This document shows positions 1 through 7,951 of a stretch of DNA of 64,000 nucleotides, one piece after another; within the stretch, counting starts at the first letter, position 1; each line of letters opens with the position of its first letter. This DNA comes from CAVPTL01 sp963729195 (lineage in GTDB: Bacteria > Actinomycetota > Thermoleophilia > Gaiellales > JAICJC01). The stretch lies in contig CAVSNF010000024.1 in the NCBI GenBank assembly GCA_963729195.1, forward strand, positions 620,001-684,000, in the 5' to 3' direction. Made by a program: the position numbers and the translations under genes. The notes beneath the pieces are model-generated. The model was not told the origin of the DNA, searched no databases, and was given only the letters and a program-made list of their open reading frames with translations.

Positions 1-588
1 ATTCAGGTCGATCCGGGTGTGTACGTTCCCCGCAGGCAGAGTGAGGCACTGGCGCTGCGGGCCGTCGTCCGTCTGCCCGCCGCCGGCACTGCGATCGATC
101 TCTGCACCGGAACCGGAGCGGTCGCCCGCACGCTCAGTCGGCACCGCCCCGACGCGCGGGTGATGGCGACCGACCTGGACGAGCGAGCTGTTGCCTGTGC
201 CAGGGCAAACGGCGTCGAGGCCTATCGCGGCGATCTGTTCGCACCGCTGCCTCCCGCGCTGGATGGACGCGTGGACGTGGTCACGGCCGTCGTGCCGTAC
301 GTTCCGACGCCGGACTTGGCCCTGCTGCATCGCGACACGTTCGCGTTCGAGGCGGCGCTCTCCTACGACGGCGGCCCCGACGGCACCGACATCCTCCGGC
401 GGGTGATCGCCGAGAGCCCTCGATATCTCCGCCGCGGGGGCGCGCTTCTGCTCGAGCTGGGCGGCGACCAGGCCGACCTGCTGGAGGAGCCCCTGACCCG
501 GCTCGAGTTCGTCGATGTGACGGTGCTGGTGGACGAAGACGGGGATGTCCGCGGCATCGAGGCCACCCACCACCTCAACGGTCAGTAG
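1..588 (+). CDS. PrmC-related glutamine methyltransferase, 5' partial
   Basis: SAM-dependent class I methyltransferase related to the enzymes that methylate the GGQ glutamine of release factors. The frame is open to the left edge, so the N-terminal helical domain lies outside the window. The GTG at 19 sits inside a conserved V-D-P-G-V-Y-V-P-R-R segment and is probably not the start. A SAM-binding motif DLCTGTGAVA lies at about residues 33-42 of the visible part, followed by the acidic loop ATDLDERAV. Where PrmC has NPPY this protein reads VVPYVPT. That change is usual in a PrmC-related actinobacterial subgroup, so the methylated target is uncertain. The stop overlaps the convergent regulator gene by 7 bp. 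Confidence 0.75.
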   Translation: MQVDPGVYVPRRQSEALALRAVVRLPAAGTAIDLCTGTGAVARTLSRHRPDARVMATDLDERAVACARANGVEAYRGDLFAPLPPALDGRVDVVTAVVPYVPTPDLALLHRDTFAFEAALSYDGGPDGTDILRRVIAESPRYLRRGGALLLELGGDQADLLEEPLTRLEFVDVTVLVDEDGDVRGIEATHHLNGQ

Positions 589-1337
589 CGAGCGCCGCCC
601 AGATCTCGAGTGATCGCCCGCCCGGCCTCGCGCACGTGGGTTACCAGCTCGGGCCGAGGAGCGCCGTCGGCGAAGATCCGCTCCACCCCACCGACCACGC
701 CGATTGCACCGGTGATGTCGCCGCGGCGATCGAAGATCGGGGCGGCCACCGACGCCTCGCCGATCACCGCCTCCTCACGTTCGGCGGCCCAACCGTTGTC
801 CCGCACCTCGGCAAGCGCCGCATCCAGCGCGTCCGGTGCTGTCACGGTCTCGCGGGTGAGCCGGGCCAGATCCTCCGGCAACGGCTCTGCGCCGGCCGCT
901 CGGAAGGCCAGCAGCACCTTCCCCAGCGCCGTTGCGTGCAGCGGCAGGTGCGAGCCCACTTCCAGAATCTGCAACGTGTTGTCGGGCCTGAACACGTGGT
1001 GGATCACCAGCACGCCGTCGCCGTGTGCGGTGCCGACCCGCACCGCCTCGCCGGACCGGATGGCGAGATTGTCTGCCCACGCCAGCGCGCGACCGCGCAG
1101 TTCGTTGACGTCGAGGTAGATATTGCCCAGCTGCAGCAGCGAAGCGCCGAGCTGATACTTGCCGCTGTCGGGATCCTGCTCGACAAATCCTTCTGCCTGG
1201 AGCGCCCGCAGCAGGCCGTGCACCGTTCCCTTGGCGAGGCCCAGGCGGTCACTCAGCTCCGACACTCCAAGGCGCCTCGAGCCGCCCGCGAGCGCCCGCA
1301 GAATGGCCGCTGCCCGCTCGATCGATTGGATTGCCAC
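582..1337 (-). CDS. IclR family transcriptional regulator, likely of DHA/glycerol genes
   Basis: A 251-residue IclR-type regulator. The N-terminal winged helix-turn-helix covers about residues 1-65 (SIERAAAILRAL, then LSDRLGLAKGTVHGLLRAL), and the rest is the IclR effector-binding domain. The GTG at 1337 is preferred because GAAGGGAAA lies about 8 bases upstream. An ATG at 1394 would overlap dhaM head to head. It is divergent from dhaM, and its regulatory region holds a palindrome repeated in front of the DHA operon at 6.3 kb, so it is inferred to control both, with DHA or a glycerol metabolite as possible effector. The sequence alone does not say whether it activates or represses. Confidence 0.85.
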   Translation of the reverse strand: MAIQSIERAAAILRALAGGSRRLGVSELSDRLGLAKGTVHGLLRALQAEGFVEQDPDSGKYQLGASLLQLGNIYLDVNELRGRALAWADNLAIRSGEAVRVGTAHGDGVLVIHHVFRPDNTLQILEVGSHLPLHATALGKVLLAFRAAGAEPLPEDLARLTRETVTAPDALDAALAEVRDNGWAAEREEAVIGEASVAAPIFDRRGDITGAIGVVGGVERIFADGAPRPELVTHVREAGRAITRDLGGARY

Positions 1338-1357
1338 GCGAGTTTTTCCCTTCGTCC

Positions 1358-1386
1358 TTGTCGAACTGTGTTCGGCATTGTAGAAT
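1358..1386 (+). promoter_or_regulatory. dhaM promoter, leaderless
   Basis: A sigma-70-like promoter: -35 TTGTCG at 1358-1363, a 17-base spacer, and -10 TAGAAT at 1381-1386. The dhaM ATG begins only 7 bases after the -10 box, so the transcript should start at or next to the start codon and be leaderless. No Shine-Dalgarno sequence precedes dhaM, which agrees. Confidence 0.6.
1361..1386 (+). promoter_or_regulatory. Predicted IclR-type operator, copy 1
   Basis: Contains CGAAC-TGT-GTTCG followed by GCATTGTAGAAT. A near-identical 26-base block lies at 6292-6317 in the opposite orientation, in front of the DHA operon; about 21 of 26 positions match. This copy sits between and over the -35 and -10 boxes of dhaM, as expected for a repressor site. 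Assignment to the adjacent IclR protein is inference from position. Confidence 0.6.
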
Positions 1387-1392
1387 GCCTCC

Positions 1393-1797
1393 ATGTCGGA
1401 AGGCAACACGCCCGGGATTGTATTGGTGTCGCACTCCGCCGCGATTGCGGAGGGATTGGCTGCGCTCGCCCAGGAGGTTGCCGGAGAGAGCGTCAGCATC
1501 GTCCCCGCCGGGGGCGGCCCCGAAGGCACGCTCGGCACCGACGGAGACCTGGTTGCACGGGCGATTATCCAGGCCGATAGCGGCGCCGGCGTGGTCGTGC
1601 TGGCCGACCTGGGAAGTGCAGTGCTGAGCGCGAAGGCTGTACTCGCCGAGGGAATGACCGACGGGATCGATGTCCGCCTGGTCGACGCGCCGCTGGTCGA
1701 GGGTGCCGTGGCGGCCGCGGTGACCGCGTCGATCGGAGCCGATCTGGATGGGGTTGTCGCCGCCGCGGAAGAGGCCTGGAATGTCCGCAAGCTCTAA
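1393..1797 (+). CDS. dhaM: DHA kinase phosphotransfer subunit DhaM (EIIA-like)
   Basis: A 134-residue PTS EIIA-Man-like subunit that hands phosphate from HPr to the ADP bound on DhaL. The phosphorylated histidine is His14 in IVLVSHSAAIAEG, and a second conserved block is GVVVLADLGSAVLSA. It corresponds only to the first domain of the fused E. coli DhaM; here HPr is a separate gene that overlaps it by 17 bp, and enzyme I is also separate. The ATG lies just behind the -10 box, so translation is probably leaderless. Confidence 0.92.
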   Translation: MSEGNTPGIVLVSHSAAIAEGLAALAQEVAGESVSIVPAGGGPEGTLGTDGDLVARAIIQADSGAGVVVLADLGSAVLSAKAVLAEGMTDGIDVRLVDAPLVEGAVAAAVTASIGADLDGVVAAAEEAWNVRKL

Positions 1798-2059
1798 CGG
1801 CCAACTGACCCGCACCGTCACCCTGCCCGACGGCGTTGACCTGCACGCCCGCCCGGCCGGTGCGCTGGTGCGAACCGCCGGCGCCCACGCTGCGACGATC
1901 ACGCTGCGCAGCCTCGGCCGCGAGGCTGATGCCAAGAGCATCTTGCAAGTTCTGGCACTGGGTGCCACCGGCGGCTCCGCGATCGACGTCGAGACCAGCG
2001 GCGAGGGAGCCTCAGAGGCTCTCGACGCGGTCTCCGACCTGCTCCAAACCTTGAGCTGA
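1781..2059 (+). CDS. ptsH: HPr phosphocarrier of the DHA relay
   Basis: A 92-residue HPr protein that carries phosphate from enzyme I to DhaM. The active His22 lies in DLHARPAGALV, and the regulatory-serine helix appears as AKSILQVLALGA. The ATG at 1781 lies inside the end of dhaM, implying translational coupling. Its 3' end overlaps the convergent enzyme I gene by 48 bp. It sits beside dhaM and ptsI with no sugar-specific EII genes in view, so it is probably dedicated to DHA kinase. Confidence 0.9.
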   Translation: MSASSNGQLTRTVTLPDGVDLHARPAGALVRTAGAHAATITLRSLGREADAKSILQVLALGATGGSAIDVETSGEGASEALDAVSDLLQTLS

Positions 2060-3740
2060 GCACTGCTCCAAGACCGCCAGCGACACCGCGGCGACCTCGG
2101 CTGCTGTGCCGGATGCAAGAGCATCGGCTGCCGCCCGGCGCGCGCGCTGCACGGACAGTGAGCGGATCATCCGGCGCGTGACCGCGATCCGAGCCGGCGA
2201 CACGCTCAACTCGTCCACACCCAGCCCCACCAGCAGCGGCAGCATCTGCGGATCGCCCGCGGCCTCGCCGCACACATCCACCGGGATGCCCGCCGCGTGG
2301 GCGGCGGTGACCACCCGCGCGACCAGACGCACGACCGCGGGGTGGTGAGCAACCGCCCGCTCCGCGACGTCGGGGTTCTGCCGATCGGCGGCCAGCGTGT
2401 ACTGCACCAGGTCATTGGTGCCGATCGAGAGAAAGTCGCAGCTGCGCGCGACGCTATGGGCGTTCAGCGCTGCCGCCGGTACCTCGATCATGGCACCCAC
2501 CAGCGGATCCGGAGCGCCCGGGGCAACGGCATCCCGGGCGGTGTGCACGACCTCGCGAACGGCGTCGATCTCGGCCGCCTCGGTCACCATCGGCACCAGA
2601 ATCCGCAGAATCGTGTCGCCCGAAACCTGCAAGAGCGCGCGAATCTGCGGGGCCAGGGCGCGATCGATGTTCGCCAGTCCCAGCCGGATCCCGCGCGGGC
2701 CGAGCATGCTCTGAACGCCGGAGTCGAGCAGAAACGGCGGTGTCTTGTCTCCCCCGAAATCGAGCGTGCGCACGGTCGCCACCAGGTGGGTGAGCGGTGC
2801 CAGCAGTGGCCCGAGTACGGCCACGTGGGCCGCTTCGGTCGGCCAGTCGACCGCGTCCAGAAATGCCAGTTCGGTCCGCAACAGTCCGATCCCCTCGGCG
2901 CCTGCGGCGAGGGCCGCCTCCACCTCGACCAGCGTTCCGGCGTTCGCCAGCAGCCGCACCGCCCGCCCGTCGGTGGTGACCGCCGGCTCGAGGCGCTCGT
3001 TGCGACCACGCTCGAGCTCTGCTTCGGCCCGCTCGATCCGTACCTCCAAGCGTTCCCGGGTGGAGGAGCCGAGCCGGCGGATGACCAGGCCGCGGTCGGC
3101 GTCGACGGCGATCTCCTCACCGGTGGGGATCGCCAGCACCGCCTCCCCCGCTCCTGTCACCAGTGGGATGCCCAGCGAGCGCGCCACGATCGCTGCGTGG
3201 GCGGTGCTTGCGCTCCCTGCCAAGACGATGCCGATCACCTTCTTCGCCCATGCCGCGACATCGCCGGGGCCGAGATCGTCGGCCACCACGATCGATCCAT
3301 CAGGTGGCTCGGGAGCACCCCCGTTGGCGAGCTCCCCGGCCCGGCGTGCAATCGACCGCAGGTCGGCTGCGCGCGCGGCCAGCGTGGGATCTTCCAGCCC
3401 GGCCAGTGCCAGCACGTGCGGCTCAGCAGCCTCTGAGATCGCCTCGGCGGCAGCAGCCCCGGCGGCGGCCGCGGCCATAGCCGCGGCCACCAGCGCCGAG
3501 TCCGCAGCCATCATCCGGTTGGTCTCCACGATCTCGGCGTCGGCTGAGTACCCGTCGGAGCGCAGCTGGTCGGCCAGGTTGGCCAACTCGAGCTGCACCA
3601 AATCGAGCCCCAGCTTGACCCGCTGCGCTCTCCTGCTCGGGAGTACCGGCGATCACCGCCTCGCCCTGTGGCTGCGTCCAGGCGCTGCCTACCGCGGCAC
3701 CCGGCGAGGCGGGATGGCCGCGGATCGTCAGCTCGTTCAT
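2012..3740 (-). CDS. ptsI: PEP-protein phosphotransferase (enzyme I), frameshifted as read
   Basis: Takes phosphate from PEP and passes it to HPr. The N-terminus (MNELTIRGHPASPGAAVGSAW) starts at 3740, and the remaining 530 or so residues follow in another frame. The total of 1729 bases is one more than a multiple of three, so one extra base near 3625-3640 explains it. The active histidine lies in STAHAAIVARSLG. The C-terminal barrel shows LLRTELAFLD, RTLDFGGDKTPPF and the cysteine motif CGEAAGDPQML. The start overlaps the dhaL stop as ATGA. With the base removed the protein is about 575 residues, normal for enzyme I, so a sequencing error is likelier than decay. Confidence 0.88.
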
Positions 3741-4372
3741 GGTGCTGCTGCGACCGCTCGCTCGAGCGCGGCGAAAATGATCGAGGCCGAGGTCGCTCCC
3801 GGGTCCTGGTGGCCGATCGAGCGCTCACCCAGATACGATGCCCGGCCCTTGCGGGCCAGCATCGGCGTGGTCGCGCGCATGCCCTCATCCGCAGCGGCAC
3901 TGGCAGCGGCAACCGCTGTCGTAATGTCAGCGCCGCCGTCCAGCGAGCCGCGCAGGGCTTCAACTGCGGGCCGAAGCGCATCCACCATGGTCTTGTCGCC
4001 AGGCTGGGCCGCACCCAGTTCAACCACGCCGTCCACGGCCGCCTCCAATGCCTCGGCCAGCGCCTCCGGCTCGATCGTCTCGGCGTCACCAAGCGACTTG
4101 CCCGCGCGCCGCAGAGCCGTGCCCCAGAGCGGCCCACTGGCTCCACCCACCGTCGAAATCAGGGTGGATCCGGCCGTCACCAGCCGCTTGCCCGGGGGTT
4201 CGCTGCCGTCCGCTTCGGCCAGCTTGGCCTGGACGGCGGTGAACCCCCGGTCCATGTTCGCCCCGTGATCGGCGTCGCCGATGGCGGCGTCGAGCTGGGT
4301 GAGGTAATCGCGCTGCTCGGCGATCGCAGTCGCCGACTCATTCATCCAGCGATTCACGGTCTCGGCGTTCAT
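3737..4372 (-). CDS. dhaL: DHA kinase ADP-binding subunit DhaL
   Basis: A 211-residue subunit that keeps ADP as a cofactor and transfers phosphate from DhaM to DHA on DhaK. The Mg-ADP aspartates are visible in LDAAIGDADHGANM (Asp28, Asp33, Asp35), and the nucleotide-capping region reads STVGGASGPLWGTAL. AAGGAG precedes the ATG at 4372, which is preferred over an upstream in-frame codon. It lies 11 bp after dhaK and is coupled by ATGA to ptsI. Confidence 0.95.
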   Translation of the reverse strand: MNAETVNRWMNESATAIAEQRDYLTQLDAAIGDADHGANMDRGFTAVQAKLAEADGSEPPGKRLVTAGSTLISTVGGASGPLWGTALRRAGKSLGDAETIEPEALAEALEAAVDGVVELGAAQPGDKTMVDALRPAVEALRGSLDGGADITTAVAAASAAADEGMRATTPMLARKGRASYLGERSIGHQDPGATSASIIFAALERAVAAAP

Positions 4373-4383
4373 AGTGCGCTCCT

Positions 4384-5406
4384 TCAGACTCCCCACCGCA
4401 GGCCCGCGGTGTTGACGGGAGCATCCCACAGGCCGGTCAGCTCGTCATCGAGCACGAGCAGCGTGATCGAGGCCCCTGCCATCTCCAGGCTGGTGATGTG
4501 ATTGCCCACCAGGCTGCGCGAGATCTTCAATCCGTCGGCTGAAAGCCGCTGGTTGACCTCGTTGAAGAGCAGGTAGAGCTCCAGCAGCGGCGTGCCACCG
4601 AGGCCGTTGACGAACGCCAGCACCGATGAGCCCGAAGCCGGCTTGAGATCCTCCAGGATCGGGTCGATCATCATCTCGGCGATCTCGTGGGCGTTGGTGT
4701 GCTTGACCCGCCGACGTCCCGGCTCGCCGTGGATGCCCACACCGACCTCGATCTCGTCGGCGCCCAGGTCGAAGATCGGCGTGCCGCTGGCCGGTGTCGC
4801 ACAGGACGTCAGTGCCACACCGAACGAGCGGGCATTCTCGTTGACCCGCTTGGCCACGTCGGCGACCTCCGCCAACGTCCCGCCGGCCTCGGCTCGCGCG
4901 CCGGCCAGCTTCTCGGCCAGCACGGTCGCGCCGGTTCCCCGCCGCCCCGCCGTGTACAGCGAGTCCTCAACCGCCACGTCGTCATTCATGACCACGCTCT
5001 CGACCTGGATGCCGTCGTCCTCCACCAACTCGGCCGCCATCCGGAAGTTGAGCACGTCGCCGGTGTAGTTCTTGACGATGTGCAGAACACCGGCGCCGCC
5101 GTTGACCGCCCGGCTGGCAGCACTCATCTGATCGGGCACCGGGGAGGTGAACACCGCACCGGCACAGGCCACATCCAGCATGCCTGCCCCGACGAATCCC
5201 CCGTGCAGCGGCTCATGACCCGAGCCGCCGCCCGAGACCAGGCCGACCTTGCCCTGGACGGGTGCGTCGGCGCGAATCACGAGGCTGTGCTCGAAGTCCA
5301 CCCGTACCAGATCCGAGTGGGCGGCTGCGATGCCTGCCAGTGCCTCTGGCACGACGTTCTCGGGATCGTTGATGAACTTCTTGACCGTCTGGGTAGCCAC
5401 GCTCAT
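4384..5406 (-). CDS. dhaK: DHA kinase substrate-binding subunit DhaK
   Basis: A 340-residue subunit that binds dihydroxyacetone as a hemiaminal on a histidine, here His226 in GVGIHGEPG. The glycine-rich N-terminal site is GGGSGHEP at about residues 59-66. AAGGAG lies 7 bases before the ATG at 5406. Products of this system enter glycolysis as DHA phosphate. The gene is second in the operon MIP channel-dhaK-dhaL-ptsI. Confidence 0.96.
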   Translation of the reverse strand: MSVATQTVKKFINDPENVVPEALAGIAAAHSDLVRVDFEHSLVIRADAPVQGKVGLVSGGGSGHEPLHGGFVGAGMLDVACAGAVFTSPVPDQMSAASRAVNGGAGVLHIVKNYTGDVLNFRMAAELVEDDGIQVESVVMNDDVAVEDSLYTAGRRGTGATVLAEKLAGARAEAGGTLAEVADVAKRVNENARSFGVALTSCATPASGTPIFDLGADEIEVGVGIHGEPGRRRVKHTNAHEIAEMMIDPILEDLKPASGSSVLAFVNGLGGTPLLELYLLFNEVNQRLSADGLKISRSLVGNHITSLEMAGASITLLVLDDELTGLWDAPVNTAGLRWGV

Positions 5407-5449
5407 TGCGTACTCCTTGTATCTCGAGAGATGGTAGACACGTTTGTGC

Positions 5450-6232
5450 TCAGGCCGGGGATTCGGCGACAGCGCCCTCGGCCGTAGCCGTGGCAGTGCT
5501 CCGAGCCGCAACCTTGCGAGTCCGCGAAAGCGCCTCGTAGATTCCCATTCCGGCTGCCCCGCCGAGTAGGTCAGCGACCCAGTAGACCCAGGCCTGTCCC
5601 CAGTCGGTGCTGAGACCCGCGAGCTGCGAGACGATCAGCGTGCCGGTGTAACGGGCCGGGTTGATGGCGGCACCGGTCTGTGGGCCGACGGTGATGATGA
5701 TGCCGATCACGATGAACCCGATCACGAGTCCCGCCAGCAGCTCAGCCCCGCCGCGCTTGTCGATGACTCCGAAGACGGTAAATACCAGGATGGCGGTGCC
5801 AACGCCCTCGTTCAGCATGGCCGAACCGATCGCAGTGTCAGATCCGTACGTGACATGCCCGACGCCGGCTTCGGCCACTTTGTGGGCGAACACGCCCCAG
5901 ATCGCGAGGGCGCCGATGGTGGCACCCACACACTGGGCGATGATGTACTGACCGGCGAGGCTCCACGGCATCTTCTTGTTGAGCGCAAGTGCCACTGTGA
6001 CGGCCGGGTTGATGTTGCAGCCGGAGACCTTCCCGATCGCGTACACCATTGCAATAACCGCAAAACCGAAGGCTGCGGCGATCCCGAACAACTCTGCGCC
6101 GGTGAACGGCGCCCCTCCCGTACCTCCGCGGGCGAGGAACAACGCGGGAACAGAGCCCGCGCCGATGAAGACGAGGACGGCGGTACCGAATGCCTCCGCT
6201 CCCAACTTCTGCGCCAGTGAGTTCTCTTCCAT
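5450..6232 (-). CDS. MIP family channel, putative glycerol/DHA facilitator
   Basis: A 260-residue six-helix membrane channel with both family signatures, N-I-NPAVT at about 74-79 and A-I-NPARYTG at about 190-197. Position at the head of the DHA operon suggests uptake of glycerol or DHA. However, the second motif has Tyr where GlpF has the Asp of NPARD, which is closer to water-selective aquaporins, so the substrate is not settled by sequence. GGAGG lies about 8 bases before the ATG at 6232, which is preferred over a GTG three codons upstream. Confidence 0.88.
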   Translation of the reverse strand: MEENSLAQKLGAEAFGTAVLVFIGAGSVPALFLARGGTGGAPFTGAELFGIAAAFGFAVIAMVYAIGKVSGCNINPAVTVALALNKKMPWSLAGQYIIAQCVGATIGALAIWGVFAHKVAEAGVGHVTYGSDTAIGSAMLNEGVGTAILVFTVFGVIDKRGGAELLAGLVIGFIVIGIIITVGPQTGAAINPARYTGTLIVSQLAGLSTDWGQAWVYWVADLLGGAAGMGIYEALSRTRKVAARSTATATAEGAVAESPA

Positions 6233-6291
6233 CTCCAGCACCTCCAGCAGTGTGGGTGACCGGCATCAGCAGTGAATCAACGTCGATCACT

Positions 6292-6317
6292 ATTCGATAA
6301 TGCCGAACGATGTTCGC
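6292..6317 (-). promoter_or_regulatory. Predicted IclR-type operator, copy 2
   Basis: On the minus strand this reads GCGAAC-ATC-GTTCGGCATT then ATCGAAT, matching the block at 1361-1386. It lies immediately downstream of the -10 box of the DHA operon promoter, where a bound protein would block initiation or early elongation. The shared core is CGAAC-N3-GTTCGGCATT-N-T-N-GAAT. Confidence 0.6.
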
Positions 6318-6318
6318 G

Positions 6319-6347
6319 AGTGTAGCTACTGGCGGCAGCGATGTCAA
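6319..6347 (-). promoter_or_regulatory. Promoter of the DHA operon
   Basis: A consensus -35 TTGACA (6347-6342), a 17-base spacer and -10 TACACT (6324-6319) read leftward into the MIP channel gene. This is the strongest sigma-70-like promoter noticed in the window. Confidence 0.7.
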
Positions 6348-6359
6348 CACATCCGACAC

Positions 6360-6400
6360 ATGGCGATGCCGGCGGTGATCGTCACCGCCGGCATCGCCAT
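6360..6400. terminator. Perfect 19-bp inverted repeat after amtB
   Basis: Arms 6360-6378 and 6382-6400 are perfectly complementary around a 3-base loop (ATGGCGATGCCGG... on the plus strand). It lies 12 bp beyond the amtB stop and upstream of the DHA promoter, so it probably ends amtB transcription. There is no U-tract on either side, so it may act as a 3' barrier or a factor-assisted terminator. Confidence 0.6.
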
Positions 6401-6412
6401 ATGGTTTGGAGG

Positions 6413-7786
6413 TCACACAGGCACAGGGCTCGGATCGGGTCGCGGCGCGAGCTGCGGAGCCCGCTCCGGCTCGGTGTCCTCACCCTGGTCGGCAATCCCG
6501 AACTCGGGATAGCCCCCGGCGCCGTGCTCGGCCAGGTCGAGTCCCTCGATCTCGGCGTGCGCGTCGACCCGGATTCCCCACAGCTTGTCCATCACCCACA
6601 GCGTGGCGAACGAGGTGCTGAACGTGAACGCTCCCACTGCCAGCAGGCCCGCGGCCTGCACGCCCAGCTGGTGGAAGCTGCCGGTGTAGAACAGCCCGCC
6701 CTGGCCGGTGGCCAGGTTGGAGGCCAGCGCCGGCACCGCGAACAGGCCGGTCGCAAGCGTCCCCCACACGCCGGCCATGCCGTGCACCGCCACCGCGCCG
6801 ATGGGATCGTCGATGCGCGCCCGCTCGACCAGGCCGATTCCGACCACGGCCACCCCGCCGGCGATGAAGCCGATGATCACCGCCGCCCAGGGAGCGACGA
6901 ATCCCGAAGCGGCTGTGATCGCCACCAGCGCCGCCAGCACCCCATTCAGCATCATCGTCAGATCGGGCTTCTTGTGGACGAAGATCCAGCTCACCGCCAG
7001 CCCGCCGAGGGCGCCCGCAGCCGCCGCCAGATTGGTGGTGGTGGCCACGTAGGCGAAGTAGCCGAGCTTGTCGCCGGTCTCCACAGCCAGGGTCGAACCC
7101 GGGTTGAACCCGAACCAGCCGAACCACAGGATGATCACGCCCAAGACCGCGTAGGGCATGTTGTGCCCGGCGATCTGGCGCACCTCTCCGTTGGGGCCGA
7201 AGCGGCCGATCCGCGGTCCCAGGATGATCGCGCCCGCCAGCGCAGCCAGCGCGCCCTGGTAGTGCACGACCGTCGATCCGGCGAAGTCCTGCATGCCCAT
7301 CCCGAACAGCCAGCCGCTGCCGTCCCAGATCCAGTGGCTCACCACCGAGTAGATCAGCGTGAAGATCGCCCCGAAGACGAAGTACACCCAAAGCTTTGCC
7401 CGCTCAGCCATGCCGCCCCACACGATCGCGACCGAGACACCGGCGAAGACCACCTCGAACAGGTAGCCGGCGCTGGCCGGGATCGTCGTGAAGAAGCTGT
7501 ACGGCGCCTCGCCGATCGCCAGCATGTCCCCCACGCTGGGGAAGAATCCGTGCGTTCCGATGACCGAGTTGCCGTCGCCGAACGCCAGCCCAAACCCGAC
7601 CGCCCAGTACACCAGCGAGCACAGTGCAAACGTCAGCACGTTCTTGCCGGCCACATGCGCGGCGTTCTTCATCCTGGTCATGCCCGCCTCCAGGAATGCA
7701 AAACCGGCCTGCATGAACATCACCAGCACCGCTGCCACCACCACCCAGATGGTGTTCCCCGCGATCACCAGATCCGCATTGCTCAT
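6413..7786 (-). CDS. amtB: Ammonium transporter Amt
   Basis: A 457-residue polytopic ammonium channel of the inner membrane. Family signatures include an N-terminus MQAGFAFLEAGMTRMKN, the segment DFAGSTVVHYQGALAALAGA, and GWFGFNPGS. The C-terminal tail (about 40 residues, ending in a proline/aspartate-rich stretch) is where a PII protein would act in other species, but no glnK lies nearby in view. GGGAGG lies about 8 bases before the ATG at 7786. Its leader carries a strong terminator preceded by two hairpins, so expression is probably controlled by read-through. Confidence 0.95.
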   Translation of the reverse strand: MSNADLVIAGNTIWVVVAAVLVMFMQAGFAFLEAGMTRMKNAAHVAGKNVLTFALCSLVYWAVGFGLAFGDGNSVIGTHGFFPSVGDMLAIGEAPYSFFTTIPASAGYLFEVVFAGVSVAIVWGGMAERAKLWVYFVFGAIFTLIYSVVSHWIWDGSGWLFGMGMQDFAGSTVVHYQGALAALAGAIILGPRIGRFGPNGEVRQIAGHNMPYAVLGVIILWFGWFGFNPGSTLAVETGDKLGYFAYVATTTNLAAAAGALGGLAVSWIFVHKKPDLTMMLNGVLAALVAITAASGFVAPWAAVIIGFIAGGVAVVGIGLVERARIDDPIGAVAVHGMAGVWGTLATGLFAVPALASNLATGQGGLFYTGSFHQLGVQAAGLLAVGAFTFSTSFATLWVMDKLWGIRVDAHAEIEGLDLAEHGAGGYPEFGIADQGEDTEPERAPQLAPRPDPSPVPV

Positions 7787-7811
7787 CTCCTACTCCCCTC
7801 CCTCGAACAAC

Positions 7812-7850
7812 AAAAAAAGCCCCGGAGGCTCTGATTGAGCTTCCGGAGCT
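7812..7850 (-). terminator. Attenuator terminator in the amtB leader
   Basis: On the minus strand the arms AGCTCCGGAAGCTC and GAGCCTCCGGGGCT pair at 13 of 14 positions around loop AATCA and are followed by seven U residues. The U-tract ends about 25 bases before the amtB ATG, leaving no room for a promoter after it. The terminator therefore lies within the amtB transcript as an attenuator. Confidence 0.8.
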
Positions 7851-7900
7851 ACATCGCTCCACTATTCCAACCACCCGGCGCTTCGTCGCGCTTGCGGCAC
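7845..7900 (-). promoter_or_regulatory. Twin-hairpin antiterminator candidate (ANTAR-type) of amtB
   Basis: Minus-strand hairpin P1 is GCGC-GACGAA-GCGC (7891-7878), extendable by CCGC/GTGG pairing across an internal loop. P2 is GGAGC-GATGTA-GCTCC (7860-7845). Both have six-base loops sharing G-A-Y-G-W-A, and a 17-base linker separates them. The 3' strand of P2 is the start of the terminator 5' arm, so P2 and the terminator exclude each other. This is the layout of RNAs bound by ANTAR antiterminator proteins, although the usual first loop base A is G here. Confidence 0.5.
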
Positions 7901-7951
7901 AGTATGCCACCATCATCGGCTGACCGCATCAGCGATCAAGAAATCCTTACA

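Noticed and set aside
1361..1373. CGAAC-TGT-GTTCG before dhaM (and its twin at 6.3 kb) as LexA SOS boxes
   Set aside because: The spacer is three bases, whereas the LexA box, seen perfectly at 46817-46830, has four. The conserved sequence also extends well beyond the palindrome.
2297..4268. Long plus-strand open frames across ptsI and dhaL
   Set aside because: They run antisense to genes with clear catalytic motifs and are typical shadows in high-GC DNA; none shows a family motif. The same applies to frames opposite amtB, the helicase and the O-antigen-ligase-like gene.
7787..7910. amtB leader as a glutamine riboswitch
   Set aside because: The conserved core of the glnA/glutamine RNA motif as I know it is not present; the hairpin-terminator layout fits antitermination better.
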